Assembly: GCA_032464575.1 (NCBI GenBank)
Contig: JAWDKM010000005.1
Coordinates: 124,001 to 188,000, forward strand
Origin: Pontivivens sp032464575
Lineage (GTDB): Bacteria > Pseudomonadota > Alphaproteobacteria > Rhodobacterales > Rhodobacteraceae
DNA: 64,000 nucleotides
Direction: 5' to 3'
The stretch's first letter is position 1. Every line of letters starts with the position of its first letter. Positions 1 to 8,118 of this stretch are shown here, piece by piece. A program made the position numbers and the translations under genes. The notes beneath the pieces were generated by a model. The model ran no database searches. It had not been told where the DNA came from and saw only the letters and a list, made by a program, of their open reading frames with translations.

Positions 1-1320
1 GGTCTCGACCCGCACGAGGATCGCCGCGTCGCCCTGCGCCTGAACCTGCACCGCGTTCTCCGGCGTAAAGACGATGCGCCCCGTGGCGGCCCCGGGCGAG
101 GCCGGCAGGCCCGCGCCGAACACGTCGCGCGGCGCGGCGGGGTCGATCTGGGGATGCAGGTGCTCGATCAGGGTGCGCGGCTCGACACGCAGCAGCGCCT
201 CTTCCCGGCTGATCGCGCCGGAGCGGGCGAGGTCCGTGGCGATCCGCACCGTGGCCCGCGCCGAGCGGGGCGACAGGATCGCGTCGAGCACCCAGAGCTG
301 CCCCTCCTCCACCGTGAACTCGAAGCCATGCGCATCGCCGAGGCCGTTGGCGACGGTCGTGTAGTGCTCGCGAAGCTGGGCCAGTGCCTCGGGCGCCTGC
401 TCCTCCAGCGAGGGCGCGGTCTGGCGCGCGGCCTTGCGGGCATCGGTGGTGATCAGGTGCGGCGTGCGCAGCCCCATGAGTGCGTCATAGCCCTGCGCCT
501 GTGGCAGCCAGCGTCCCGTGATGCCCGGCAGGCCCGAGCGTTCGTCGACCATGTGCACGACGCCCGCGCCGCAGGCCCCCTGCCCGACGCCCAGCGCCAT
601 GCGCTGCATGATGAGCGCAAGGCCCGCATCCTCCTCCGCCCCGTGGCTCTGGCGCAGCAGGCGGGCGGAGACGCTGTTCCAGTTGCGCGCCATGGCGTCC
701 ACCGCGGCGCAGAGCTGTTCGGCGGGCTCCTGCGGGAAGGGATGCCCCGTCTCGTCGGCATAGAGCGCCTTCGCCTCATCGGCGAGGGCGGCTCGCGCCT
801 CGACCGGCAGCTCGCCTTCGGAGCCCACGGACCAGACCTTCATCTGGTCGGCGACGAGGTTCTCGAAGTCCTCGGGATCGAGGCCCTCGACCATCGTGCC
901 GTAGCCCTCGATGAGGCGGAAGTAAAGCTCCAGCGCGCCCTTGCGCCCGACCCGCTGGGTGATCGCGGGCAGGCGCGCATCGGTCACGCCGATATTGAGC
1001 AGTGCCTCGGGCCCGCCCCATTCCGGCTTCGGCGGGGAGGAACGGAGGGACAGGAGCACGTCGTCGCCCAGCGCCGCGATGCGCCCCGCGATCTGCCCGG
1101 CAAAGACCCGGTCGGCCCCTATATCGGTGATCCGGGTGACGAGCGAGGTGGATAGCAGCATGCCCCGCGGCACCGGCACGCCGAGCCGCGCGAGCGTGGC
1201 CAGCCGCGCCCCGCGCGCACCCCAGCGCGCCGGATCGAGCTCGCCCGCCTCGTGCAGGCGGATGTGATCGACGGGCATGTCCATGTCTTCAAGACTAAAT
1301 CCCGGCGCGGGACGGGTCAT
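1..1320 (-). CDS. Divergent pyruvate, phosphate dikinase-like protein (partial, C-terminus beyond the window)
   Basis: This minus-strand frame is open from an ATG at 1320 to the window edge (440 codons, no stop). About residues 410-425 contain GLPASPGAATGRIVF, the junction PPDKs have just before their phosphohistidine swivelling domain; the catalytic His would lie about 25 residues beyond the edge. PPDK interconverts pyruvate and PEP. The N-terminal ATP-grasp half is recognisable but eroded: RSSPPKPEWGG replaces the usual RSGARASMPGMM stretch and the nucleotide-side TRNP motif is missing. It follows glyS on the same strand, a context I associate with a second PPDK paralogue in Rhodobacterales. 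An internal ATG 12 codons later is an alternative start, and neither has a strong ribosome site. Whether it is still a dikinase is open. Confidence 0.75.
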   Translation of the reverse strand, partial: MTRPAPGFSLEDMDMPVDHIRLHEAGELDPARWGARGARLATLARLGVPVPRGMLLSTSLVTRITDIGADRVFAGQIAGRIAALGDDVLLSLRSSPPKPEWGGPEALLNIGVTDARLPAITQRVGRKGALELYFRLIEGYGTMVEGLDPEDFENLVADQMKVWSVGSEGELPVEARAALADEAKALYADETGHPFPQEPAEQLCAAVDAMARNWNSVSARLLRQSHGAEEDAGLALIMQRMALGVGQGACGAGVVHMVDERSGLPGITGRWLPQAQGYDALMGLRTPHLITTDARKAARQTAPSLEEQAPEALAQLREHYTTVANGLGDAHGFEFTVEEGQLWVLDAILSPRSARATVRIATDLARSGAISREEALLRVEPRTLIEHLHPQIDPAAPRDVFGAGLPASPGAATGRIVFTPENAVQVQAQGDAAILVRVET

Positions 1321-1410
1321 CCGGAAAGTCAGGACGCTGTGTCGCGCCGGATGGGTTTGGCGATCCTGCCCACAGCAGCCAGGGTGCGACCGCAACAAAT
1401 GTCGCAACGC

Positions 1411-1475
1411 AGTCCCCTCCCCCGAACCGGGGGAGGGTTAGGGAGGGGGAAAGGGTTAGGGAGAGGAAAGGGGTC
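1411..1475. repeat. GC-rich hairpin plus GGGTTAGGGAGGGG repeat
   Basis: A perfect 10-bp stem (CCCTCCCCCG at 1415-1424, CGGGGGAGGG at 1428-1437, loop AAC) is followed by two direct GGGTTAGGGAG units. The same hairpin and tail recur at 35795-35830. It sits between glyS and the PPDK-like gene, so it may reduce read-through or stabilise an mRNA end. No T-run follows it. Confidence 0.7.
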
Positions 1476-1485
1476 CCGGAGAGGC

Positions 1486-3669
1486 CTACCCCTCGACCCG
1501 CCCGAACTCCGCGATCCGCGCGAAAAGCCCCCGGATCCGGTTCAGGAGGCACAGCCGGTTGCGACGCACCAGCGCGTTCTCGGCATTGATCAGCGTCTCG
1601 TCGAAGAAGGTGTCGAGCGGGCCGCGCAAGCCCGCCAGAGCCGACATCGCCCCTTCGAAATCCTCCGCCCCCAGCGCCGCCGCGATCTGCGGCTCGGCGG
1701 CATCGAGGGCGGTGAAGAGCGCCTTCTCGCTGTCCGTCTCGGCCAGCTCCGGCTTGGGATCGAGCGTGTACTCTACCCCGTCCTTCGCCTCCTCGGCCCG
1801 CACGATGTTGGAGGCGCGGGTATATGCCGCCAGCAGGTTCGCCCCGTCCTCGCTGTCGAGGAAGGTTTGGAGCGCGCGCACCCGCTTCACGAGCAGGACG
1901 ATATCGCCGTCCCAGTCCTCGGGCAGACAGGCGTCGATCACATCGTGACGGATGCCTTCGGAGCGTAGATGGACCTTGAGGCGGTCGGCGAAGAAGGAGA
2001 GGAGTTCCGCCGTTCGCGCCGGACCGACCGCGTTTAGCTCCGAAATTTGTTCATCGATAATCGCTACTTTCTCCGTCCGATGTGGATCAGACGAGCTTAT
2101 GCGAGAGGCTCTTTCCTTTTCAGCTTCAACCTGAATTGCCGTTCTGCGAGCCATCTCGGAGCTAATCAGATTGGCAAGTTCAACACGCAGGGCGTTATCG
2201 ATCACCAACCGAATAACGCCCAACGCAGCCCGGCGCAGCGCGTAAGGATCCTTGGAGCCTGTCGGTTTCTCGTCGATGGCCCAGAAACCCGTCAGCGTGT
2301 CGATCTTGTCGGCGAGGGCCACAGCGACCGAGACCGGCTCGGTGGGCACGTCGTCGCTCGGGCCGAGCGGGGAGTAGTGCTGTTCCGCCGCGTTCGCGAC
2401 CGGCTGGGGCAGGTCCGCGGCCTCGGCGTAGTAGCGGCCCATCAGGCCCTGAAGTTCGGGAAACTCGTAGACCATTTCGGAGGCGAGGTCGGCCTTCGCG
2501 ATGCGGGCCGCCTGCTCCGCCTGTTCCGCATCGGCGCCCACCAGCGGGGCGATCTCGCGGGCGAGTGCCGCGATGCGCTCGATCCGCTCGGCCTGCGAGC
2601 CCAGCTTGTTGTGGAAGGTCACGTTGGCCAGCGGCGCGGCCATGCCCTCCAGCCCCTTTTCGCGCACCGTGCGCAGGTCGTTCTCCCAGAAGAACTTCGC
2701 GTCGGCCAGCCGTGCCGCCAGCACCTTTCCGTTGCCCGCGAGGATCGTGGCGCCGTTATCCGCCGTCTCCCGGTTCGCGACGGTCACGTATTTCACGATC
2801 CGGCCCGAGGGCTCGCGGACCGAGAAGAACTTCTGGTGCTCCTTCATCGAGGTCTGGAGCACTTCGGGCGGCAGGTCGAGGAAGTCCGCCCCGATGCCGC
2901 CCATCAGTACCACCGGCCACTCGACGAGGCCTGCGACCTCGGTCAGCAGGCCCTTGTCCTCGACCACCTCCAGGCCTTGGGCGAAGGCCATGTTGGTCGC
3001 CTCCGACCAGATCGCCTCGGCCCGCTCCTCCGGATCGAGGATCACGTGGGCGCGCTTCAGCTTCGCCGCATAATCCTCGAAGGATGTGACGGAAAACCGC
3101 CCCGGCGCCATGAAGCGGTGGCCCTCGGTGGTGTCGCCGGCGGCGAAGCCGTCGATGGTCAGCGGCACGACCTCGGCCCCCTCCTCCGTCGTCAGGATCG
3201 CAAGGATCGACTGGAGCGGGCGCACCCAGCGCAGGGTGCCGCTGCCCCAGCGCATCGACTTCGGCCAGGGGAAATTGCGAACGGTCTGTTCCAGCACCTC
3301 GGCTACGATCGCGGCGGCCGGGCGGCCCGGCTTCTCCATCGTCGCGAAGTAAACTTGGCCCTTCTTGTCGTCGCGGATCTCGAGCTGGTCCTTCGCAAGG
3401 CCCGTGGAGCGCAAAAAGCCCTCCAGCGCCTTTTCCGGCGCATCGACGCGGGGGCCTTTCCGCTCCTCCCGCAGGGTCGGGCTCTCCGCCGTCAGACCCT
3501 CGACGGCGAGCGTCAGGCGGCGGGGCGTGGCAAAGGCGGCGGCCCCCGCATAGGTCAGGCCCGCCTCGACGAGGCCGTCGGTCATCAGGCGGCGCAGGTC
3601 GTCGGACGCCTTGCCCTGCATCCGCGCCGGAATTTCCTCGGAGAACAGCTCGATCAGAAGGTCGGGCAT
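1486..3669 (-). CDS. glyS: Glycine--tRNA ligase beta subunit
   Basis: The beta chain of the alpha2-beta2 glycyl-tRNA synthetase binds tRNA and completes charging of tRNA-Gly in the cytoplasm. The 727-residue product begins MPDLLIELFSEEIPARMQ, the canonical GlyS start. It contains family stretches such as VSVAVALADKIDTL and KDPYALRRAALGVIR. The ATG at 3669 overlaps the TGA of the upstream DUF6446 gene (TGATG), so translation is coupled; the open frame extends further upstream but with no family similarity. About residues 480-545 are encoded by distinctly AT-richer DNA (2035-2225) and carry extra hydrophilic sequence before the conserved ELLSFFADRLKV segment. Confidence 0.97.
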   Translation of the reverse strand: MPDLLIELFSEEIPARMQGKASDDLRRLMTDGLVEAGLTYAGAAAFATPRRLTLAVEGLTAESPTLREERKGPRVDAPEKALEGFLRSTGLAKDQLEIRDDKKGQVYFATMEKPGRPAAAIVAEVLEQTVRNFPWPKSMRWGSGTLRWVRPLQSILAILTTEEGAEVVPLTIDGFAAGDTTEGHRFMAPGRFSVTSFEDYAAKLKRAHVILDPEERAEAIWSEATNMAFAQGLEVVEDKGLLTEVAGLVEWPVVLMGGIGADFLDLPPEVLQTSMKEHQKFFSVREPSGRIVKYVTVANRETADNGATILAGNGKVLAARLADAKFFWENDLRTVREKGLEGMAAPLANVTFHNKLGSQAERIERIAALAREIAPLVGADAEQAEQAARIAKADLASEMVYEFPELQGLMGRYYAEAADLPQPVANAAEQHYSPLGPSDDVPTEPVSVAVALADKIDTLTGFWAIDEKPTGSKDPYALRRAALGVIRLVIDNALRVELANLISSEMARRTAIQVEAEKERASRISSSDPHRTEKVAIIDEQISELNAVGPARTAELLSFFADRLKVHLRSEGIRHDVIDACLPEDWDGDIVLLVKRVRALQTFLDSEDGANLLAAYTRASNIVRAEEAKDGVEYTLDPKPELAETDSEKALFTALDAAEPQIAAALGAEDFEGAMSALAGLRGPLDTFFDETLINAENALVRRNRLCLLNRIRGLFARIAEFGRVEG

Positions 3670-4112
3670 CAGCTTTCCCTGTAGTGGCGCCACATGAAGG
3701 CGCGGCCGTCCGGATAGACGGCGATCATGCGAAGGATTTCGTAGTCGGCGGCGTCCGCCTCCGTCTCGTCCTCGGCGAGGTAGGCGGTGGCACGCCCTGC
3801 CTCCAGATCCGCGGCGATGGCGCGTGCATCGAAGCAGTCGAACCAGCCGGGCGCGAGCAGCGGGTCGGGGTCGGGCGCGCGCGGCACGTCCACGAAGGCC
3901 GCGGGCTCCACCGTGAAGCAGGCGCGCAGTTTGTTGGGCGAGGTGGTCGCGTCGATGCCGCGCCAGTCGCTGACGGCAACCTCGCGGCCCTGCACCGTGA
4001 CGCTGTCGGCCTCCGTCTCCCCGTAATAGGCATAGACCTGGAACCACCAGAGTACCGCGCCGAAGAGCAGGGCAAAGCCGATCAGGCCGCCTGCGAGCAG
4101 TTTGCCGTTCAT
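3669..4112 (-). CDS. DUF6446 family membrane-anchored protein
   Basis: A 147-residue protein with one N-terminal membrane segment (about residues 5-26, ending WWFQVYAYY) and a soluble, acidic C-terminal domain probably on the periplasmic side. I recognise it as the DUF6446 family of Rhodobacterales, which is found in this position beside glyS and has no assigned function. It lies in the glyQ-fkbM-DUF6446-glyS operon, 1 nt after the FkbM-like gene and overlapping the glyS start by 1 nt. No catalytic motif is evident. The family name is remembered rather than searched. Confidence 0.85.
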   Translation of the reverse strand: MNGKLLAGGLIGFALLFGAVLWWFQVYAYYGETEADSVTVQGREVAVSDWRGIDATTSPNKLRACFTVEPAAFVDVPRAPDPDPLLAPGWFDCFDARAIAADLEAGRATAYLAEDETEADAADYEILRMIAVYPDGRAFMWRHYRES

Positions 4113-4113
4113 G

Positions 4114-4788
4114 TCAGATCCACTCCAGCGAGACGCGATGCGGGGGGTGTGCCTCGGCGATCCGGCTGCGCAGGGCGGCGAAGCGCTCGGCCTCGTGCCG
4201 GAACTTCGCCTCGTGCGTTTCCACCACGGTGAAACCGATGCGGGCGAGCAGGCCGCGATCCTCCAGCGCGTTGACCACGTCGATCTCCGCCCCCTCGATG
4301 TCGAGCTTGAGGAAGGAGATGCGGCGCCCTTGCGCGAATTCGTTCTCGATGAAGGCGGGCAGGTCGATCACCTGGACCGGGATCGCCGTGCTCTCGTCGA
4401 TGTTGCGACCGCCCGCGATCAGGGTGCTGGATTGGGACTTGAGATCCGGATTGCCGTCGAAATCACTGGCACGGTAGAGCATGAGCTCGCCCGCTTCCGC
4501 CCCGACAGCGGCATTGACGGCTTCGACATTGTCGTGCTCCGCGGTCGCCGCGGTGAGCTTCTCGAAGCAGTAGGGATCGGGCTCGAAGGAGACGACGCGC
4601 GCCCCGCTCGCGGCGAGTCGCGTGGTGACGGTGCCGAGGTTCGCGCCACAGTCGATGGCGACGTCACCGGGCCCCATCTGGGAGATCACGCCCTGGACCA
4701 CGCCGTCGCACCAGTAGATCTTGCGATCCCACTTCAACCGTCGCCGCAGGCGCCGGAGCTGCCGTCTCTGCTTTTCCTCCGGCGTCAT
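4114..4788 (-). CDS. FkbM family SAM-dependent methyltransferase
   Basis: A 224-residue Rossmann-fold methyltransferase. The SAM-binding signature DCGANLGTVTTRLA lies near residues 45-58, an acidic ribose-binding strand VVSFEPDP follows, and KLDIEGAE near residue 155 is the usual FkbM post-motif. FkbM proteins O-methylate glycans, lipids or secondary metabolites; the substrate here cannot be told. An ATG at 4788 was chosen because it overlaps the glyQ TGA as ATGA, although the frame stays open further upstream inside glyQ. A methyltransferase lodged between the two glycyl-tRNA synthetase subunit genes is unusual outside this order. Confidence 0.93.
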   Translation of the reverse strand: MTPEEKQRRQLRRLRRRLKWDRKIYWCDGVVQGVISQMGPGDVAIDCGANLGTVTTRLAASGARVVSFEPDPYCFEKLTAATAEHDNVEAVNAAVGAEAGELMLYRASDFDGNPDLKSQSSTLIAGGRNIDESTAIPVQVIDLPAFIENEFAQGRRISFLKLDIEGAEIDVVNALEDRGLLARIGFTVVETHEAKFRHEAERFAALRSRIAEAHPPHRVSLEWI

Positions 4789-5705
4789 GCGGCGAACCCG
4801 CCCGCGTCCGTGCGGACGAAGGCGTCGGCGCACTGCTTTGCCAGCGCGCGGACGCGGCCGATGTAGGCCTGCCGCTCGGTGACGGAGATCACGCCGCGCG
4901 CGTCCAAGAGGTTGAAGATGTGGGACGCCTTGATGCACTGGTCATAGGCCGGGTGGGCCATGACGATGCGCTTGCCGGTCTTGGGGTCGACATCCTCCAC
5001 GGCGAGGATTGCGGCGCACTCGGCCTCCGCCTCCTCGAAATGGCGCAAGAGGACATCCGTATCGGCCACATCGAAGTTCCAGCGGGAGTACTCCTGCTCT
5101 GTCTGGCGGAACACGTCGCCATAGGTGAGCGGGATCGGCGACTGCGGATCGTTGAAGGGCATGTCCATCACGTGGTCGATGCCCAGCACGTACATCGCCA
5201 GCCGCTCCAGCCCGTAGGTCAGCTCGCCCGAGACCGGCTTGCAGTCATGGCCGCCGACCTGCTGGAAATAGGTGAACTGGCTGACCTCCATCCCGTCGCA
5301 CCAGACCTCCCAGCCGAGGCCCCAGGCGCCGAGGGTCGGGCTCTCCCAGTCGTCCTCGACGAAGCGGATGTCGTGGAGCTCCATGTCGATGCCGATGGCC
5401 TCGAGGCTGCCGAGGTAGAGCTCCTGCAGGTCGGGCGGGCTCGGTTTGATGAGCACCTGGTACTGGTAGTAGTGCTGCAGCCGGTTCGGGTTCTCGCCGT
5501 AGCGCCCGTCGGTGGGGCGGCGCGAGGGCTGGACATAGGCCGCAGCCCAGGGGTTCGAGCCGAGCGAGCGCAGGGTCGTCGCCGGGTGGAAGGTGCCCGC
5601 GCCGACCTCCATGTCGTAGGGCTGCATGATCGCGCAGCCCTTGCCGGCCCAGTAGATCTGGAGCCGCAGGATGATCTCCTGAAACGAACGGGGGCGCTCG
5701 GCCAT
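4785..5705 (-). CDS. glyQ: Glycine--tRNA ligase alpha subunit
   Basis: The catalytic alpha subunit of the heterotetrameric bacterial GlyRS, which activates glycine with ATP. The 306-residue product has the class II core segments characteristic of GlyQ: IYWAGKGCAIMQPYD near the N-terminus, RRPTDGRYGENPNR around residues 60-74, and ELTYGLERLAMYV (motif 3) around 170. It heads the operon. AGAGGA about 9 nt upstream serves as ribosome site, and the ATG at 5705 is the family-standard start. No T-box or glycine riboswitch structure was recognised upstream. Confidence 0.98.
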   Translation of the reverse strand: MAERPRSFQEIILRLQIYWAGKGCAIMQPYDMEVGAGTFHPATTLRSLGSNPWAAAYVQPSRRPTDGRYGENPNRLQHYYQYQVLIKPSPPDLQELYLGSLEAIGIDMELHDIRFVEDDWESPTLGAWGLGWEVWCDGMEVSQFTYFQQVGGHDCKPVSGELTYGLERLAMYVLGIDHVMDMPFNDPQSPIPLTYGDVFRQTEQEYSRWNFDVADTDVLLRHFEEAEAECAAILAVEDVDPKTGKRIVMAHPAYDQCIKASHIFNLLDARGVISVTERQAYIGRVRALAKQCADAFVRTDAGGFAA

Positions 5706-5837
5706 GGGTGCAGTCCTCTCGCGAAATCGCGGTCCTTATGCCTGCGGGGCTGGGAGGGGTCAACGTGGGGGCAGATGGCGGTGGTCGCCGTGTCACACCA
5801 CTCTGGTCTTAGACCGGACGGGCGCCCCGAAGCGCCG

Positions 5838-5986
5838 TCCCGCCCGGCGGCACCGCCGGGCCGCGCCCGACCTCCCCCCGGAGGGCGCGTTGGCGATGTC
5901 GGAAGCGGAATGTGCGGCGTGGATGCTTGAAGGCGCCGAGCTTTCAAACCCGCCTTGTGCGCCGTCCAGATCGGCCGCGGCCCTCG
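5838..5986. repeat. About 150-bp dispersed inverted-repeat element, copy 1
   Basis: The stretch from CCCGCCCGGCGGCACCGCC through GGCCGCGCCCGACCTCC and GGAGGGCGCGTTGGC, an interior with GGATGCTTGA, and a GC-rich right end resembles 32049-32200 in the same order. In this copy the right arm pairs with the left arm only imperfectly. It is non-coding and MITE-like in layout, but no transposase is nearby. Confidence 0.6.
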
Positions 5987-6087
5987 CCAATTCGGCCGAC
6001 GGTCATGGTCCGGCTCGACCGGACCATCTCGGATTTCGGGGCTCCACCCGCTCGCGCCTCCCCCGGGGCTCCGCCCGTGATCGGGCG

Positions 6088-6108
6088 AAATCGTCCACCG
6101 GACGATTT
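6088..6108. repeat. 21-bp perfect palindrome
   Basis: AAATCGTCC and GGACGATTT flank a 3-nt ACC loop. It belongs to a set of AAA-arm-AC(C/T)-arm-TTT palindromes seen also at 6151, 7371, 9724 and 12739, whose arms differ between sites. Confidence 0.7.
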
Positions 6109-6150
6109 CCGAGAAGCCCGCTCCCCCAGGGCTCCGCCCGTTCGGCGCTG

Positions 6151-6173
6151 AAAACGCTCCACTGGAGCGTTTT
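6151..6173. repeat. 23-bp perfect palindrome at the end of an EamA gene
   Basis: AAAACGCTCC and GGAGCGTTTT flank ACT. On the minus strand the hairpin plus TTTT lies just beyond the stop of the transporter gene, so it may end that transcript. CTCCGCCCGTTC precedes it, as at the 7371 copy. Confidence 0.65.
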
Positions 6174-6184
6174 CTGGGCGCGCT

Positions 6185-7111
6185 TCACCCCTGCGGGGTC
6201 GTGACCTTGCGGGGACGGGCGCGTTCGAGACCGAGTTGCTGCTCGCGCCAGATGATCAGGATCCCCGCCGCGATCACCAGCGCCGCCCCGCCCAGCATCT
6301 GCCAGGTCGGCACCTCGCCGAAGACCGCATAGCCGATGGCGATCGCGAACAGCATCGAGGCATAGTCGAACGGCGCGATCACCGCCGTCGGTGCGTAGCG
6401 GTAAGCCGACGTCAGCAGGATCTGACCCACCCCGCCGAGCAGCCCCATCAGCACGAGCAGTGCCAGCGTCCCCGCCTGCGGCACCACCCAGCCCAGCGGC
6501 AGGGTCAGGAGAGACAGCACCGTCGAGGTGATGGAGAACCAGAAGGTGATGGCCGACGTCTTCTCCGTTGCCACCAGCTTGCGAATGAAGACATGGGCGA
6601 GCGCGACGAACACCGCTCCAAGGAGCACGATCAGCGCCCCGGCCGTCTCCGCCCCCGTGAGCTCGCCACTCCGCAATGTCGCGAGCCGCGGCGACAGGAT
6701 GATGAGGACGCCGATCAGCCCCATGGCGACCGCCGCTAGGCGAAAGAGCCGCACCTGCTCGCCGAGGAACATCGCCGCCAGGATCACGGCGAAGAGCGGC
6801 GCGGCGTAGCCGATCGCCGTGACCTCCGGCAGCGGCAGCAGGCCCAGTCCGGCAAAGCCCAGCCCCATCGCGGTCGTCCCCACGATGCCGCGCCACAGAT
6901 GCCCCATCGGGTTCGACGTCGCGAGCCCGCCGCGCAGGCCCTCGTGCCGCACGGCGAGCCAGCCGAGGATCACCGGGATTGCGAAGACCGAGCGGAAGAA
7001 GACGGTCTGCCCCGCGGGAACCTCGTCCGACACCGCCTTAACCAGCGAGGCCATCACGACGAACACGGCGACGGACGCGATTTTCAGGGCGATGCCGGTG
7101 AGGAAGGTCAT
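6185..7111 (-). CDS. EamA/DMT-family transporter
   Basis: A 308-residue inner-membrane protein with about ten hydrophobic helices arranged as two EamA repeats, each ending in a helix with the GE motif (AAMFLGEQVRLFR and IGYAVFGEVPTWQ). Drug/metabolite-transporter proteins of this type export small metabolites or amino acids by proton exchange; the substrate cannot be predicted. The short hydrophilic C-terminal tail (QQLGLERARPRK) is on the expected cytoplasmic side. It stands alone between two repeat-rich gaps. CTAGGGT immediately upstream of the ATG leaves little room for a leader. Confidence 0.92.
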   Translation of the reverse strand: MTFLTGIALKIASVAVFVVMASLVKAVSDEVPAGQTVFFRSVFAIPVILGWLAVRHEGLRGGLATSNPMGHLWRGIVGTTAMGLGFAGLGLLPLPEVTAIGYAAPLFAVILAAMFLGEQVRLFRLAAVAMGLIGVLIILSPRLATLRSGELTGAETAGALIVLLGAVFVALAHVFIRKLVATEKTSAITFWFSITSTVLSLLTLPLGWVVPQAGTLALLVLMGLLGGVGQILLTSAYRYAPTAVIAPFDYASMLFAIAIGYAVFGEVPTWQMLGGAALVIAAGILIIWREQQLGLERARPRKVTTPQG

Positions 7112-7510
7112 ATGCGGACCCTAGCCCGATGTGCTCCGCAGAGGTCTGCGTTTCGTGCATGGCTGATGGGCGGTTGACGGTGGGACGGTCACACCTCGGG
7201 CCGGTTCAAGAGGAGCAACCGTCCCGGACCCAATCCGGGACCGCCTCGAACTCAACGCTCGTCGGCAAAAGACCCCGGATCACGTCCGGGGCGGTAGCTC
7301 GCAGAAGCACTGTGCCGCCCGGCTGATAGGCCGGGCCGCGCCCGTCCGGCGCTCCGCCCGTTCGCGCCTCAAACACTCCACTGGAGCGTTTTCGAGACGG
7401 CGCTCACCCTCCCCACGAAGAGCGCGATCCTCATTTCCTAGTTCCGGCAGGCGTTCCCCGACGACGGGTACAGCCGTGATCTCCACACCTCAGCGATCAC
7501 AACCCTCCCC
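7112..7510. other. Gene-free stretch with composite repeats
   Basis: No gene is supported in these 399 bases. They hold a composite repeat at about 7215-7296 (CCGTCCCGGACCCAATCC, then a CCCCGGATCA..GTCCGGGG palindrome at 7273-7291) and a second block at 7317-7400 ending in an AAACACTCC-ACT-GGAGCGTTT palindrome (7371-7391). Both have partners at 9570-9661 and 9695-9750. Confidence 0.6.
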
Positions 7511-8104
7511 CTACTTCTCCTCCGTCGAGTGCTTCTGGAGGAGCGGGAACTGCGTCGCGATGAAGGCGAAGGTCAGGATCATCTGCCCGAAGGTGTCGAG
7601 CCAGATCCACGCCTCCTCGCCCAGCACGCGCCAGGTGAACTCGTTGAAGAGCGCCATGCCCGCGAAGAAGATCACCCAGTTGCGGGTGAACTTCATCCAG
7701 CCGACCTCGTCGATGGGCATGATCTCCCCCATCAGGTAGCGCAGGTAGCTGCGCCCCTGCAGCCAGAGCCCCACGCCCAGCACGAAGGCGAAGAGGGAGT
7801 AGATCACCGTCGGGCGCATCTTGGTGAAGGTGTCGTCGTTGAGCCAGATCGTGAGCCCGCCGAACACCACCACGATCACCGCGGTGAACACCGCCATGCG
7901 CGGAAGCTGCCGGGTCAAAAGCCAACTCACCGCCAGCGACAGCAGGATCAGCGGGACGAAGACCGCGGTTGCGGCCACGACGCCCGAATACTCCTGCCCG
8001 CCCAGAACGACGGGCGTGTCGGCGAACCTCTGATAGGCGATGAAGTAGGCGATGACCGGCCCGATCTCGAGCGCCATCTTCAGGACGGGATTGAGCTCCC
8101 TCAT
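7511..8104 (-). CDS. ispZ: Inner membrane septation protein IspZ/YciB
   Basis: A 197-residue polytopic membrane protein with five to six helices. It matches YciB/IspZ at LEIGPVIAYFIAY, TKMRPTVIYSLFAFVLG and TRNWVIFFAGMALFNE. The family helps maintain the cell envelope and intracellular septation and contacts the divisome in E. coli. I used ATG at 8104; a GTG at 8113 is an alternative. The stop of the upstream EamA gene is 15 bases away, so the two genes are probably cotranscribed, probably with ftsY further upstream in the same direction. Confidence 0.95.
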   Translation of the reverse strand: MRELNPVLKMALEIGPVIAYFIAYQRFADTPVVLGGQEYSGVVAATAVFVPLILLSLAVSWLLTRQLPRMAVFTAVIVVVFGGLTIWLNDDTFTKMRPTVIYSLFAFVLGVGLWLQGRSYLRYLMGEIMPIDEVGWMKFTRNWVIFFAGMALFNEFTWRVLGEEAWIWLDTFGQMILTFAFIATQFPLLQKHSTEEK

Positions 8105-8118
8105 CTGCGTCACGTGTT

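Larger units (their letters stand above)
5706..6184. other. Gene-free stretch upstream of glyQ packed with repeats
   Basis: I see no convincing gene in these 479 bases. The glyQ promoter should lie at the left edge. The rest is filled by a roughly 150-bp inverted-repeat element (5838-5986) and two short perfect palindromes (6088-6108 and 6151-6173). Confidence 0.6.

Noticed and set aside
2047..3684. A 545-codon plus-strand frame opposite glyS
   Set aside because: Mirror frame of the clearly conserved glyS coding sequence.
5706..5840. T-box or glycine riboswitch upstream of glyQ
   Set aside because: No T-box core, specifier stem or tandem glycine aptamer pattern could be recognised, and T-boxes are not expected in this group.
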